Shown one piece after another: positions 24,281 to 33,582 of a stretch of 64,000 nucleotides of DNA. The notes under the pieces were generated by a model, which saw nothing but the letters and a program-made list of their open reading frames with translations, made no database searches and was not told the origin of the DNA. Position 1 is the stretch's first letter. Every line of letters begins with the position of its first letter. Source of the stretch: HGM04593 sp045660825 (GTDB taxonomy: Bacteria; Bacteroidota; Bacteroidia; Bacteroidales; Bacteroidaceae); NCBI GenBank assembly GCA_045660825.1, contig JAZREN010000045.1:124001-188000 (forward strand), written 5' to 3'. A program made the position numbers and the translations under genes.

Positions 24281-25864
24281 ATGAAAAAAATACTTTCAGT
24301 TCTTATTGCAGTGGTTGCCTTGTGCGGATGCGCAGGCCACACTCACGAAAATGCCGATGTTCACGAGGAACATCTCCATATTCACAGTTTTACGGCCTAC
24401 ACTCATAACGCTGAGTTCTTTTTGCAGCACGAGGGTCTTGAGGTGGGCAAGAAAGCATGCATCACGCTCTATGCTACATCGTTGGCCGGTTTTAAGCCAT
24501 TGGAAGCGGGCGAGGCAAGCATATTGCTCAGGGCCGGAGGTGAAAGTCACGAAGCGACAGCCCATGCCCATGCCGCTGGTATGTTCCATTTTGAACTGAC
24601 TCCCGAAACCGCCGGTGAGGGAATGCTGTACATAACCGTTGGTGAGGAGACTGCGCACTTTGATGTCGCTGTTACCGAGCATTGCGATGTACACGCCCAT
24701 GGACATGCTCATGAACACAATCATGCAGCGCATTCACATGAAGGACATGCTCACGAAGGTCATGACCATTCAGGACATTCTCATGCGCATAGCCATGCAC
24801 CTCATCCCGGTCATGGCAGCGAGACACCTGCCAAGAGTGGCGATGTGTCATTTGCTAAAGAGCAGAGCTGGAAGATTGACTTTGCAACAGAGGTTGCAAC
24901 AGAAAGCAAATTTGCAGGTACTGTGAAGGTTGCAGCAAAGGTTCAGGCTCATCCAAGTGATTTTACAACTGTTGTTGCTACAACAAGCGGCAAGGTGCAG
25001 TTCGCAGGCAATGTGCTTGCGGGTATGCAGGTGGCTGTCGACGAGCCTTTGTTCTATCTTGAGGGTGGCGATGTCACAGACAATGATGCCGCTGTGAAAT
25101 TTGCCGAGGCCGAGAGTAACTACGAACTTGCCAAGGCTGATTTTGAACGCAAGAAGCATCTTTTCATTGACAAGGTTGTTTCGGAGCGCGAATATCAGAC
25201 AGCCGAGGCTCTCTATCGTCAGGCCGAGGCACGTTTTGAGAGCATGAAACGCAATTTTGGAGAGGGTAGGGTTACTTTGAAATCTTCAATGAAGGGTAGC
25301 ATCGCTTCGTTGCTTGTTGCCAACGGTGACTATGTTGAGCCGGGAACACCGCTTGCCATTGTGCAGCGTGATGGTGGTATGAACCTCGTTGCCGAACTGC
25401 CGGTGCGTTATGCAGCGCAGTTGAAAAACATATCAACCGTGAATGTAGAGACTGCTCAAGGCGAAATCTTTGACATGGCAGAGTATGGCGCAATTCCCGT
25501 TGTTGGCAATGTGGCAAACAGCTGCAATATGCTGCCGGTTACAGTTTCCTGCATGGCTCTTCCCGGTGTGGTTACAGGCAGTATTGTAACTCTTTACTTG
25601 TCTTCGGCCGATGAGGAGTCGCATCACGTGGCAGTTCCACGTACGGCGCTTGTCGAGGAGATGGGCAACATGTTCGTCTTTGTGCAGAACAATCCAATTT
25701 CTTTTGAGAAACGAAGTGTGACGGTCGGTGCAACCGATGGACGTTACGTGCAGCTGCTCAGTGGTGTATCTCCGGGTGAGCGTGTTGTGAGCAAGGGTGG
25801 TGTGATACTGAAACTCTCACAAGGTGCTGCAGCGCTCGACCCACACGCAGGTCATGTACATTAA
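24281..25864 (+). CDS. RND periplasmic adaptor (membrane-fusion) lipoprotein with histidine-rich segment
   Basis: A 527-residue membrane-fusion protein for the RND pump that follows. It has a lipoprotein signal (VVALCGC, Cys17), an N-terminal beta domain (about 30-130), a histidine-rich stretch (about 133-180, repeated His-Ala-His, His-Glu-Gly-His and His-Ser-His), a barrel-sandwich domain with a helical hairpin (about 215-345), then beta-barrel and membrane-proximal domains. The C-terminus is again DPHAGHVH. The histidines are likely to bind divalent metal (zinc, copper, nickel or cobalt). ATG 24281 is chosen for the signal peptide. The gap to the pump gene is 15 nt. Confidence 0.9.
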   Translation: MKKILSVLIAVVALCGCAGHTHENADVHEEHLHIHSFTAYTHNAEFFLQHEGLEVGKKACITLYATSLAGFKPLEAGEASILLRAGGESHEATAHAHAAGMFHFELTPETAGEGMLYITVGEETAHFDVAVTEHCDVHAHGHAHEHNHAAHSHEGHAHEGHDHSGHSHAHSHAPHPGHGSETPAKSGDVSFAKEQSWKIDFATEVATESKFAGTVKVAAKVQAHPSDFTTVVATTSGKVQFAGNVLAGMQVAVDEPLFYLEGGDVTDNDAAVKFAEAESNYELAKADFERKKHLFIDKVVSEREYQTAEALYRQAEARFESMKRNFGEGRVTLKSSMKGSIASLLVANGDYVEPGTPLAIVQRDGGMNLVAELPVRYAAQLKNISTVNVETAQGEIFDMAEYGAIPVVGNVANSCNMLPVTVSCMALPGVVTGSIVTLYLSSADEESHHVAVPRTALVEEMGNMFVFVQNNPISFEKRSVTVGATDGRYVQLLSGVSPGERVVSKGGVILKLSQGAAALDPHAGHVH

Positions 25865-25879
25865 TAGAACACTGTTGCT

Positions 25880-28800
25880 ATGCTGAACAAGATAATCAAA
25901 TTCTCTTTGAACAACAGGCTGCTGGTTATGCTGGCGGTCATATTGGTGGCAATTGGCGGTATATATTCCACAAAGAACATCGAGGTGGATGTATTCCCCG
26001 ACCTTACAATGCCGACGGTGGTGATACTCACCGATGCACACAACATGGCTCCCGAGGAGGTTGAGCGTCTTGTGACGTTCCCCATTGAAACAGCCGTGAA
26101 CGGTGCAACCAATGTGCGACGTGTGCGTTCGTCATCATCTCAAGGCTTCTCCTTCGTGTGGGTGGAGTTCGATTGGGGTATGGATATATACAAGGCCCGA
26201 CAGATAATCAGCGAGAAGATGGGTCTGCTCACCGGACAGTTGCCCGATGGCGTTGTGCCTATGCTTGCCCCGCAGTCGAGCGTGATGGGCGAGATCATGT
26301 TTGTTGGAATGCAGGCCGACAGCACATCGATGATGGAGCTGCGTACGCTTGCCGAGTGGATTGTAAAACCAGCCGTGCTTGCAACCGGTGGTGTTTCCAA
26401 CGTTACAATCATTGGCGGTGACTATAAACAGTATCAGGTGCTTGCCGATCCTGTGAAGATGGAGATGTATGGTGTTGCCATGGAGGAACTTGAAAGTACT
26501 GTGGCTGCAATGAGTGTGAATATAGGTGCCGGTGTGGTGCGCGATTATGGCAATGAGTATAACCTGCGTGGCATGGGACGTACAAGCGACGTCGGTGAAC
26601 TTGGAAGCACTCTTGTGAAGATGAATGGCGATGCGGCCGTGCGTGTTGCCGATGTTGCCGATGTTGTTGTTGCACCGGCCGTCAAACAGGGTTATGCGGC
26701 ACAGAATGGAGTACCCGCAGTTATTCTTTCCATTTCCAAACAGCCGGGTATCAATACTCTTGCTGTTACAGAGAATATTGAGCGTAACCTTGTGAGCATA
26801 CAGAAATCACTGCCGGCCGATGTTACGGTGGATACAAAGATTTTCCGTCAGGCCGATTATATACAGTCATCGGTGAACAATGTGGGCCGCTCACTCATTG
26901 AGGGTGCAGTCTGCGTCATACTGGTGCTGTTCCTGTTCCTTACAAGTTTCCGTACAACGGTCATTTCGCTCTTTGCAATTCCATTGTCATTGTTGGGAAC
27001 CGTGATTGTGCTATATCTGCTTGGCATGGATATAAATACTATGACTCTGGGCGGTATGTGTATTGCAATAGGTTCGCTTGTGGATGATGCTATCATTGAT
27101 GTGGAGAATGTCTATAAGCGTCTTAAGGAGAACCATCGCTTGCCTGCGGAGCAACGCCGTCCGGCGCTGCATATAGTTTTTGAGGCTTCATCGGAAATAC
27201 GTGCTTCAATCATACATGCTACGCTCATCATCATGGTAACCTTCACTCCGCTCTTCTTCTTGAGTGGTCTTGAGGGGCGTATGCTCAAGCCTCTTGGCTT
27301 GGCCTATCTCATAGCGCTTGTGATGTCGTTACTCGTGGCAATGACTGTCACTCCGCTTCTATGCAAGATGATGCTCTCGGGTGATGACTATCTTGCCCGC
27401 AATGAAAAGAAGAATTGGGTCGATCGTTGGCTCATAACCGGTTACAGCAAGGCCTTGGCGTGGGTTATCAGGCACGCACGTGTCGTTGTCGGCGGCGTGC
27501 TTGTGCTCTTTGCATGCTGCATGCTGCTCTTTACACAGATGGGACGAAGTTTCCTGCCGGAGTTCAACGAGAGCGCTTTGACCATCTCGGCCGTTTCGCG
27601 CCCGGGTGTGTCGCTCGAAGAGAGCAACAGGCTTGGTGCTGTCATTGAAAAGGAACTGTTGCTGATTCCCGAGGTTACAAGTACTGCGCGCCGCACCGGC
27701 CGTGGCGAGCTCGATGAACACTCACAGACATCAAACGGTGCCGAGATTGATGTCAACTTTAAACTTGGTGATCGCAGCAAGGCTGAATTTGTGGCCGATG
27801 TGCGCGAGCATCTCTCAAAGGTGCCGGGCGTGGTTACATCAGTAGGTCAGCCACTAGAGCACCGCATTGACCACATGGTGTCGGGTACGCAGGCCGACCT
27901 GGCAATTAAGATATTCGGTCCCGATTTGAGTACTCTGTTCCGCAAGGGTGTCGAGATACAGGAGTTGTTGAAGGCTTTCCCCGAGGTGGTTGACGTGAAT
28001 GTTGAGCAGCAGGTTGAGATTCCGCAGATTCAGGTGCGTGCCAACCGTGAGAAACTGGCTTATTTCGGCATTACAATGGGTGAATTCAATGCCTTTGTAG
28101 AGGCCGCTTTCCCGGGAAAGGTCGTTGGCAGCATATACGAGGAGGAACGTAGTTTTGACCTCGTCTTGAGGCTCAACAAGGATTATACCGAGACTATCGA
28201 TGGCGTAAGGCAGGCTCTTATTGATACACCTGATGGAAAGGTGCCACTTGAGTCTGTTGCTGATGTTGTTTCTGTCGGTGGTCCGGGTAGCATCAGCCGC
28301 GAGAATGTGCAGCGCAAGGTTGTAGTGTCGGCAAACATTGCAAGCGGCGACGTCTCTGGCACTGTAGAGCGTGTTGAGGCTCATCTCGAGAAGGAACTTC
28401 AGCTAGCCGAGGGCTATCGTCTTGAATATGGCGGCCAGTTCGAGAGTGCCGATTCTGCTTCGCGTACTCTGTGGCTCACAACGCTTGTTGCAATACTTGT
28501 TGTCTTTGTACTGTTATATACAGAGTTCAAGAGTATGCTGCTGTCGACAGTGGTGTTGTTGAACCTGCCTTTGGCGTTGATTGGTGGCGTGCTTGCGACA
28601 TACTTTACATCGGCCGTGATGAGTATTCCGGCAATTATCGGTCTAATTACCCTGTTCGGTATTGCTACACGTAATGGTATTCTGCTTGTATCGCGCTATC
28701 AGCATTTGCGTAGCGAAGGTGTAGCTTTGGAAGATGTCATTATCAAAGGTTCGGCCGACCGTCTGACGCCCATCCTTATGACTGCCTTCACATCGGCTTT

Positions 28801-28960
28801 GGCGCTTGTGCCAATGATTATCAACGGCTCGGCATCGGGTAACGAAATCCAGAGCCCGATGGCGGTGGTGGTTCTTGGTGGTCTGTTGTCATCGACCCTG
28901 CTGAACATCTTTGTCGTTCCGGCGGTATACCGTTGGGTTGTGCGCAAGGGTTGGGTTTAA
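25880..28960 (+). CDS. RND efflux pump, CzcA/CusA-like (heavy-metal efflux)
   Basis: A 1026-residue inner-membrane RND transporter with the expected twelve segments: one N-terminal, a first group at about 330-530, and a second group at about 860-1020, separated by two large periplasmic loops. The fourth-helix region reads GSLVDDAIIDVENVYKRLKE (about 395-414), the acidic proton-relay motif of this superfamily. The His-rich adaptor partner supports metal export. Unlike most czcCBA loci, no outer-membrane factor gene lies next to it, so a channel encoded elsewhere must be used. A terminator follows 22 nt after the stop. Confidence 0.9.
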   Translation: MLNKIIKFSLNNRLLVMLAVILVAIGGIYSTKNIEVDVFPDLTMPTVVILTDAHNMAPEEVERLVTFPIETAVNGATNVRRVRSSSSQGFSFVWVEFDWGMDIYKARQIISEKMGLLTGQLPDGVVPMLAPQSSVMGEIMFVGMQADSTSMMELRTLAEWIVKPAVLATGGVSNVTIIGGDYKQYQVLADPVKMEMYGVAMEELESTVAAMSVNIGAGVVRDYGNEYNLRGMGRTSDVGELGSTLVKMNGDAAVRVADVADVVVAPAVKQGYAAQNGVPAVILSISKQPGINTLAVTENIERNLVSIQKSLPADVTVDTKIFRQADYIQSSVNNVGRSLIEGAVCVILVLFLFLTSFRTTVISLFAIPLSLLGTVIVLYLLGMDINTMTLGGMCIAIGSLVDDAIIDVENVYKRLKENHRLPAEQRRPALHIVFEASSEIRASIIHATLIIMVTFTPLFFLSGLEGRMLKPLGLAYLIALVMSLLVAMTVTPLLCKMMLSGDDYLARNEKKNWVDRWLITGYSKALAWVIRHARVVVGGVLVLFACCMLLFTQMGRSFLPEFNESALTISAVSRPGVSLEESNRLGAVIEKELLLIPEVTSTARRTGRGELDEHSQTSNGAEIDVNFKLGDRSKAEFVADVREHLSKVPGVVTSVGQPLEHRIDHMVSGTQADLAIKIFGPDLSTLFRKGVEIQELLKAFPEVVDVNVEQQVEIPQIQVRANREKLAYFGITMGEFNAFVEAAFPGKVVGSIYEEERSFDLVLRLNKDYTETIDGVRQALIDTPDGKVPLESVADVVSVGGPGSISRENVQRKVVVSANIASGDVSGTVERVEAHLEKELQLAEGYRLEYGGQFESADSASRTLWLTTLVAILVVFVLLYTEFKSMLLSTVVLLNLPLALIGGVLATYFTSAVMSIPAIIGLITLFGIATRNGILLVSRYQHLRSEGVALEDVIIKGSADRLTPILMTAFTSALALVPMIINGSASGNEIQSPMAVVVLGGLLSSTLLNIFVVPAVYRWVVRKGWV

Positions 28961-28982
28961 TCATTTGAATATTGTTTATATG

Positions 28983-29010
28983 ACAGCTCCGGGGCAATCC
29001 TCGGAGCTGT
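28983..29010 (+). terminator. Rho-independent terminator of the RND operon
   Basis: 9-bp stem ACAGCTCCG/CGGAGCTGT (28983-28991 with 29002-29010), 10-nt loop, followed by TCTTTTAT. Confidence 0.85.
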
Positions 29011-29140
29011 TCTTTTATGTAGCTAATAGTTTAGTTTTAAAAAAAGTACCGTACGTATAATATATTTCCATATTTAACATCAGTTAACATATTTATGCTT
29101 TTTAATAAGATACTTTCGTTGCGGAATAAATATTTTGTGT

Positions 29141-29611
29141 ATGAAACGGTTACTTTTATCTTTGTTATTCATCAACGTGTTTCATCTGTATGTTGCTGCT
29201 TTCCCCGACAAGGATTTGGTTGTAATCTCTTTGGATGCTGTTTCCGGGTCTGGGATTAAAAGTATACGACGTATTACCTTCAATGAAGGAGTGATGATTG
29301 TTGACATGAAGGACGGAACTGCCATGAGTTGGGACACTGATTGGGTGAACTGTGTTATGTTTCGGGACAGTGAACCAGAACATGAAACCGTAGTGTCCGG
29401 CGTGGCTCCCCCTGTCTTATTTTCGGTAAAGGAGAATATGTTGTTTGTCGATTGTTTTGTATCTGTAAGAGTCAGCTTGATTGCATGTGACGGCAAGGTG
29501 GTGTATGATGGCTTCTGCACAGGAGAATTCTTTTTGGATATGAGTTCTTTGCCAGCCGGAATGTATATGTTGAAACTGGATGGTTGTACCTATAAAATTA
29601 TCAATCGATGA
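29141..29611 (+). CDS. Secreted hypothetical protein with C-terminal sorting-like domain
   Basis: A 156-residue exported protein with a signal peptide (about 1-20, ending YVAAF). The first half (DKDLVVISLDA... MKDGTAMSWD) looks like a small beta domain; the C-terminal 75 residues end LPAGMYMLKLDGCTYKIINR (split: LPAGMYMLKL, TYKIINR), which resembles the C-terminal beta domains that carry type 9 secretion signals in Bacteroidota, although the window alone does not prove this. The last four bases overlap the start of the next gene (ATGA). The two proteins share the N-terminal phrase ADKD/PDKD after the signal. Confidence 0.65.
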   Translation: MKRLLLSLLFINVFHLYVAAFPDKDLVVISLDAVSGSGIKSIRRITFNEGVMIVDMKDGTAMSWDTDWVNCVMFRDSEPEHETVVSGVAPPVLFSVKENMLFVDCFVSVRVSLIACDGKVVYDGFCTGEFFLDMSSLPAGMYMLKLDGCTYKIINR

Positions 29612-32502
29612 AAAAGGCATTTCTTTCTTTTGTACTAATACTGTCGGCCCTGTCTGCTTTTGCCGACAAGGATGTACGTTTCTACATGTCCGGTGGTGAG
29701 GTAAAGTGCATTGCCCAGGAACGCATTGACAGCATCTTTTTCGATGACAATGAGGGGTATCTCTATCTGGCATTCGAGGGTCGTCTTGAATACCTCGCTA
29801 TTAATGACATTGATAGCATTAAATATGGTTCCTTGCCACAAATGGTCGAGGTGACATATTCGGGTAATGTGGCAACAGTGGTGAATCCCTTTGCCTTTGA
29901 CAGTGTTGCGGTGAACATCAATGGTGCAAAGGTGGTGGTTACATCATTGACGACAAAAGAGATTGACTATTGCCTACAGGGTGCAAGCGACGATGGTTGC
30001 TTCAAGATCTATGGTTCACGAAAGTATAACCTTTATCTCAACGGAGTGTCGCTTGCCAACGGCAGTGGTGCGGCAATCAACAGCCAGTGCAAGAAGAGGG
30101 CAAGGATGTTTGTGAATGATGGTACAGTGAATACTCTTGCTGATGCAGCAAAATATTCCACCGTTTCTGGCGAGGATGAAAAGGGAACAATTTTCAGCGA
30201 GGGACAGATTATATTTGAGGGTACAGGTAAATTGATTGTCAACGGCCTTTATAAGCATGCTATCTGTAGCGACGACTATGTCGAGTTCCGCGGCGCAACT
30301 GTTGAGGTTGCAAATGCTGCGGGCGATGCGGTGCATGTGAATGATTCGGTCATTGTCAAAGGTGGTAATCTTGTTCTCAATTCGCAGGGTGATGGTATTG
30401 ATTGCGACGGTTATGTAAAGCTGCTCAGTGGAAAGGTCGATATCTCTACTGCCGGTGAGGACGTCAAAGGAGTGAAAGCTGTAAAGGATATCGTTGTTGA
30501 TGGTGCGGAACTGTCTGTGCTTGTATCGGGTGATGCCTCAAAAGGAATAAAGAGCGGGTGTAATTTTAGCCTGTTAAGTGGAATTGTCAACATTGAGTCT
30601 ACCGGCAATACAATTGTGCTTGGCGGTGATCCCTCATATGCCACCTGTATAAAGTGCGACTCAACAGTGACAATTTCTGGTGGTGCGGCAACATTGAAAG
30701 CAACCGGCATTGCGGGTCGTGGAATTTCGGCCGATGGCGATGTTGCAGTTACTGACGGAACCACCACCATTGTATGCTGCGGAAACAGCGAGACATACGA
30801 CCCAACCTATGACGAGATACTCGGTGGCGAGGACGAAGAGGAACCAAAAAGTTATGTGGTGTATGTGAGCGTGCCTTCATCTACCACAAGCAACCGCCCG
30901 GGCGGAACATCTTCATCGGCCTGGAAGAGTGTCTATCTCTACAACAGCAGCAACACGCTTGTCGCGACGCTCACCAATAAGGTGGTAATCAACAATACAA
31001 CATTCTACTATTATGATTTCGGTAGCGAGCAGACAGGTACATACTACTTCAAGAGCGACAACTACACAAGCGGCAGGACAACTTATACAATACAGAGTTC
31101 GTCGTTTACAGGTCTTTTATCTGATACCTATTACCAGATAGCATCGAACTATTCGACCTCGGGCTCTACACGAACCTATTCCATCACGGATGTAACCGGT
31201 AGTTATGCAGGCGGTTCAACAGCCTCATCTACCGAGGACTCCTATGCTGCAGCAGGCATAAAGTGTGATAGGGATTTTACACTCTCCGGTGGCAACCACA
31301 CAATCACCATGAGCGGCAGTGAGTCAAAGGGTATAAAGGTAGAGGGAACTGCACTATTTGAGGGTGGTAAGTTGACAATAAATACCTCGGGTGTTGCAAA
31401 GGTGATAGCCTATGACCCGTCATATTGTACTGCAATAAAGTGTGACGGCGCGCTGACAATAAATGGCGGTGATATTGAGATAACCGCAACAGGACAGGGT
31501 GGTATGGGAATCTCGGCCGATGGTGTCCTTACAATGAACGGCGGTATGGTGGACATCACAATATCGGGTGCCGGCTCATCATATACTGCAACCACAGGAA
31601 CTGATTACTACTCGACAAAATGCCTCAAGGGTGATGTTGCTGTCAATCTCTTTGGTGGTACGCTCAATTGCCTTGCAAAAGGCAATGGCAGCAAGGCTAT
31701 TGTTGCATCGGGTGAGCTCACTATTGGCCGCGAGGGTGCCTCCAATGAGCTGTTGAGCATCTCGGCCATTACACAAGGCTCATCTCTTGGCTCTACATCG
31801 GGTGGTGGCGGCGGAATGAACAGTGGTTTCAATGCCGCTCCCAAGGCCATAAAGGGTGCTGCAAATGTGTATGTCAACAGCGGTAATGTATATGCCGAGA
31901 CAAAGAACGATGGTGGTGAGGGCCTTGAGAGCAAGGCAACCCTTACAATCAATGGTGGCGTAATAGAGTGCAGCACATATGACGACGGTATCAATGCCAA
32001 GAGCGCCTTGGTGATAAACGGAGGCTGCACATTTAGTCACGCAACAAACAACGACGGAATAGACTCCAACGGAACAATAACCGTGAATGGCGGTATTGCG
32101 CTCAGTTCGGGAACTTCGGCGCCCGAGGAGGGCTTCGACTGTGACCAGAACCAGTTCATTATCAACGGTGGTATAATGATTGCTACCGGAGGTGCGACAA
32201 GTAACCCGACATCGGCTTCACAGCCCTATTCTGCAGTGAGTTCGGTGTCAGTGACATCGGGTAAGTATATTGCCGTAAAGAACAGTGCGGGAACCGTGCT
32301 TTTCTCTTATAAATGCCCTAACACGGTTAGCAGTGCAACGGTATTGCTCTCGTCGCCCGAGTTTACAAAGACATCTCACACATTGATGTATGGCGTGACA
32401 TCTGTTTCCGGTGCAACCGAAACTCTCTTTGACGGTGTATATAGTGTGGGCGGAACGCTTTCAGGTGGTTCGTCAAAGACGTTTACACCACAGACAAAGT
32501 AA
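29608..32502 (+). CDS. Large secreted beta-helical protein, Cthe_2159-like carbohydrate-binding family
   Basis: A 964-residue exported protein. Signal peptide about 1-19, then a short N-terminal domain (about 20-70). From about 75 to 410 and again from about 545 to 900 the sequence consists of turns of a right-handed beta-helix, with repeated phrases such as GDGIDCDGYVKL, GISADGD and NDGIDSNGTITVNGG, as in the DUF4353/Cthe_2159 family that binds pectin-like or cellulosic polymers and calcium. Between them (about 420-535) lies a Ser/Tyr-rich beta-sandwich resembling a starch-binding module. No catalytic residues are recognised. It is coupled to the preceding gene by ATGA. Confidence 0.8.
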   Translation: MKKAFLSFVLILSALSAFADKDVRFYMSGGEVKCIAQERIDSIFFDDNEGYLYLAFEGRLEYLAINDIDSIKYGSLPQMVEVTYSGNVATVVNPFAFDSVAVNINGAKVVVTSLTTKEIDYCLQGASDDGCFKIYGSRKYNLYLNGVSLANGSGAAINSQCKKRARMFVNDGTVNTLADAAKYSTVSGEDEKGTIFSEGQIIFEGTGKLIVNGLYKHAICSDDYVEFRGATVEVANAAGDAVHVNDSVIVKGGNLVLNSQGDGIDCDGYVKLLSGKVDISTAGEDVKGVKAVKDIVVDGAELSVLVSGDASKGIKSGCNFSLLSGIVNIESTGNTIVLGGDPSYATCIKCDSTVTISGGAATLKATGIAGRGISADGDVAVTDGTTTIVCCGNSETYDPTYDEILGGEDEEEPKSYVVYVSVPSSTTSNRPGGTSSSAWKSVYLYNSSNTLVATLTNKVVINNTTFYYYDFGSEQTGTYYFKSDNYTSGRTTYTIQSSSFTGLLSDTYYQIASNYSTSGSTRTYSITDVTGSYAGGSTASSTEDSYAAAGIKCDRDFTLSGGNHTITMSGSESKGIKVEGTALFEGGKLTINTSGVAKVIAYDPSYCTAIKCDGALTINGGDIEITATGQGGMGISADGVLTMNGGMVDITISGAGSSYTATTGTDYYSTKCLKGDVAVNLFGGTLNCLAKGNGSKAIVASGELTIGREGASNELLSISAITQGSSLGSTSGGGGGMNSGFNAAPKAIKGAANVYVNSGNVYAETKNDGGEGLESKATLTINGGVIECSTYDDGINAKSALVINGGCTFSHATNNDGIDSNGTITVNGGIALSSGTSAPEEGFDCDQNQFIINGGIMIATGGATSNPTSASQPYSAVSSVSVTSGKYIAVKNSAGTVLFSYKCPNTVSSATVLLSSPEFTKTSHTLMYGVTSVSGATETLFDGVYSVGGTLSGGSSKTFTPQTK

Positions 32503-32523
32503 ATGTCATCCGGTATATACGGT

Positions 32524-32552
32524 CAAAGCGGTGGGACTTCTCCACCGCTTTG
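32524..32552. terminator. Bidirectional terminator between the beta-helix gene and nadK
   Basis: 11-bp perfect stem CAAAGCGGTGG/CCACCGCTTTG (32524-32534 with 32542-32552), 7-nt loop, between converging genes. Confidence 0.8.
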
Positions 32553-32574
32553 ATTGTATAGTCGTTATAATTGG

Positions 32575-33447
32575 TCAGTCTCTGATATCGGCTCCCCACA
32601 TCAGTTTTTCCTGCAGGTTCTGTATGAACGAATGCTCACGATGGCGGATAATGAGCTGGCGGTAACTTGCCTTCTTGATGGTGACGGTGGTGCTTTCATC
32701 ACAACTCTCGTTGCGGCCGTCAATAGCTATGAGGTAGTTGCCGCTGCGACTGCTGACGCTGATTTTAATAGATGTGTCGTCGCTCACAATCAAAGGACGG
32801 GCGCTGAGGCTGTGGGGGGCAATGGGGGATAGTGCCAGGACGCTTGCCTCGGGTGCAATGATTGGGCCTCCAACGCTTAATGAATAGCCTGTGGAACCCG
32901 ATGGGGTTGCCACAATAAGTCCGTCGGCCTGGTAGGTTATGGTGTCGCAACCATTGACTGTCGCCTTCAGGGTTATCATTGATGAACTGTCGTGCTTCAT
33001 GATTGCAATCTCGTTGAGTGCAAACGGGTAACTCTTCAGTTCTGCTCCGTTTGTGCTCGCCTCAATAAGGTTGCGCTCTTCGGTGTCAAAGTCTCCGTCA
33101 TGTATCTTGCCTATAATGTCATCGATATTCTCGTTCGATGTGGCTGTGAGGAAACCCAATCGGCCGGCGTTTATTCCCAGGATAGGGATGTCCTTGTCGC
33201 CTACACGGCTGGCTGTACGCAGGAGTGTGCCGTCGCCGCCAAAACTGATTGCAATGTCGGCTGTGAAATCGTTGTCGGTAATCAGTTCCTGTGGGTGTGG
33301 CTGTGCGATATTCTCCTTGCACAGGAATTCATAGAAAGATTTGTCCATGGAATAACTGTCGCCACGTGATGTTATGGCATCGAACAATTTACCGATGCTT
33401 TCTGATTTCTTTGTCTGGTGTTTGTTGCCGAAAATAGCGAACTTCAT
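32575..33447 (-). CDS. nadK: NAD kinase
   Basis: A 290-residue cytoplasmic enzyme phosphorylating NAD to NADP with ATP. It carries the family motifs ISFGGDGTLLRTA (about 67-79, catalytic Asp in GGDGT), LGINAGRLGFLT (about 89-100) and the second substrate-binding region DGLIVATPSGSTGYSLS (about 174-190). The chosen start, ATG 33447 (MKFAIFGNK), matches the usual N-terminus; an upstream in-frame start at 33483 would overlap the -7 element. The gene is divergent from pdxJ, a common Bacteroidales arrangement. Confidence 0.96.
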   Translation of the reverse strand: MKFAIFGNKHQTKKSESIGKLFDAITSRGDSYSMDKSFYEFLCKENIAQPHPQELITDNDFTADIAISFGGDGTLLRTASRVGDKDIPILGINAGRLGFLTATSNENIDDIIGKIHDGDFDTEERNLIEASTNGAELKSYPFALNEIAIMKHDSSSMITLKATVNGCDTITYQADGLIVATPSGSTGYSLSVGGPIIAPEASVLALSPIAPHSLSARPLIVSDDTSIKISVSSRSGNYLIAIDGRNESCDESTTVTIKKASYRQLIIRHREHSFIQNLQEKLMWGADIRD

Positions 33448-33480
33448 AACTGTTGTCCTGTTTTTCTGTTGTTTACAATA

Positions 33481-33488
33481 CAAAATTA
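33481..33488 (-). promoter_or_regulatory. Probable -7 element of nadK
   Basis: TAATTTTG on the minus strand, 33 nt upstream of the ATG at 33447. No clear -33. Confidence 0.5.
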
Positions 33489-33522
33489 AGATAATTTATT
33501 ATACTATCTCTGTTATTTGTGC

Positions 33523-33530
33523 TAATTTTG
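33523..33530 (+). promoter_or_regulatory. Probable -7 element of the pdxJ operon
   Basis: TAATTTTG, an exact consensus match 52 nt upstream of the pdxJ ATG. Back to back with the nadK element. Confidence 0.55.
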
Positions 33531-33582
33531 CATAATAGAGTTAAAATAGGCTCTTTGCACTATTTTTTAGATTGAGACATTT

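Noticed and set aside
24680..24820. Short repeated CAT/GCTCA pattern that looks like a tandem DNA repeat
   Set aside because: It is the codon pattern of the His-rich region of the RND adaptor (repeated His-Ala-His, His-Glu-Gly-His), in frame and without a fixed DNA period.
29608..32502. Internal repeated segments that could suggest a recombined or CRISPR-like array
   Set aside because: They are protein-level turns of a beta-helix with variable length and sequence; no constant repeat-spacer structure is seen.
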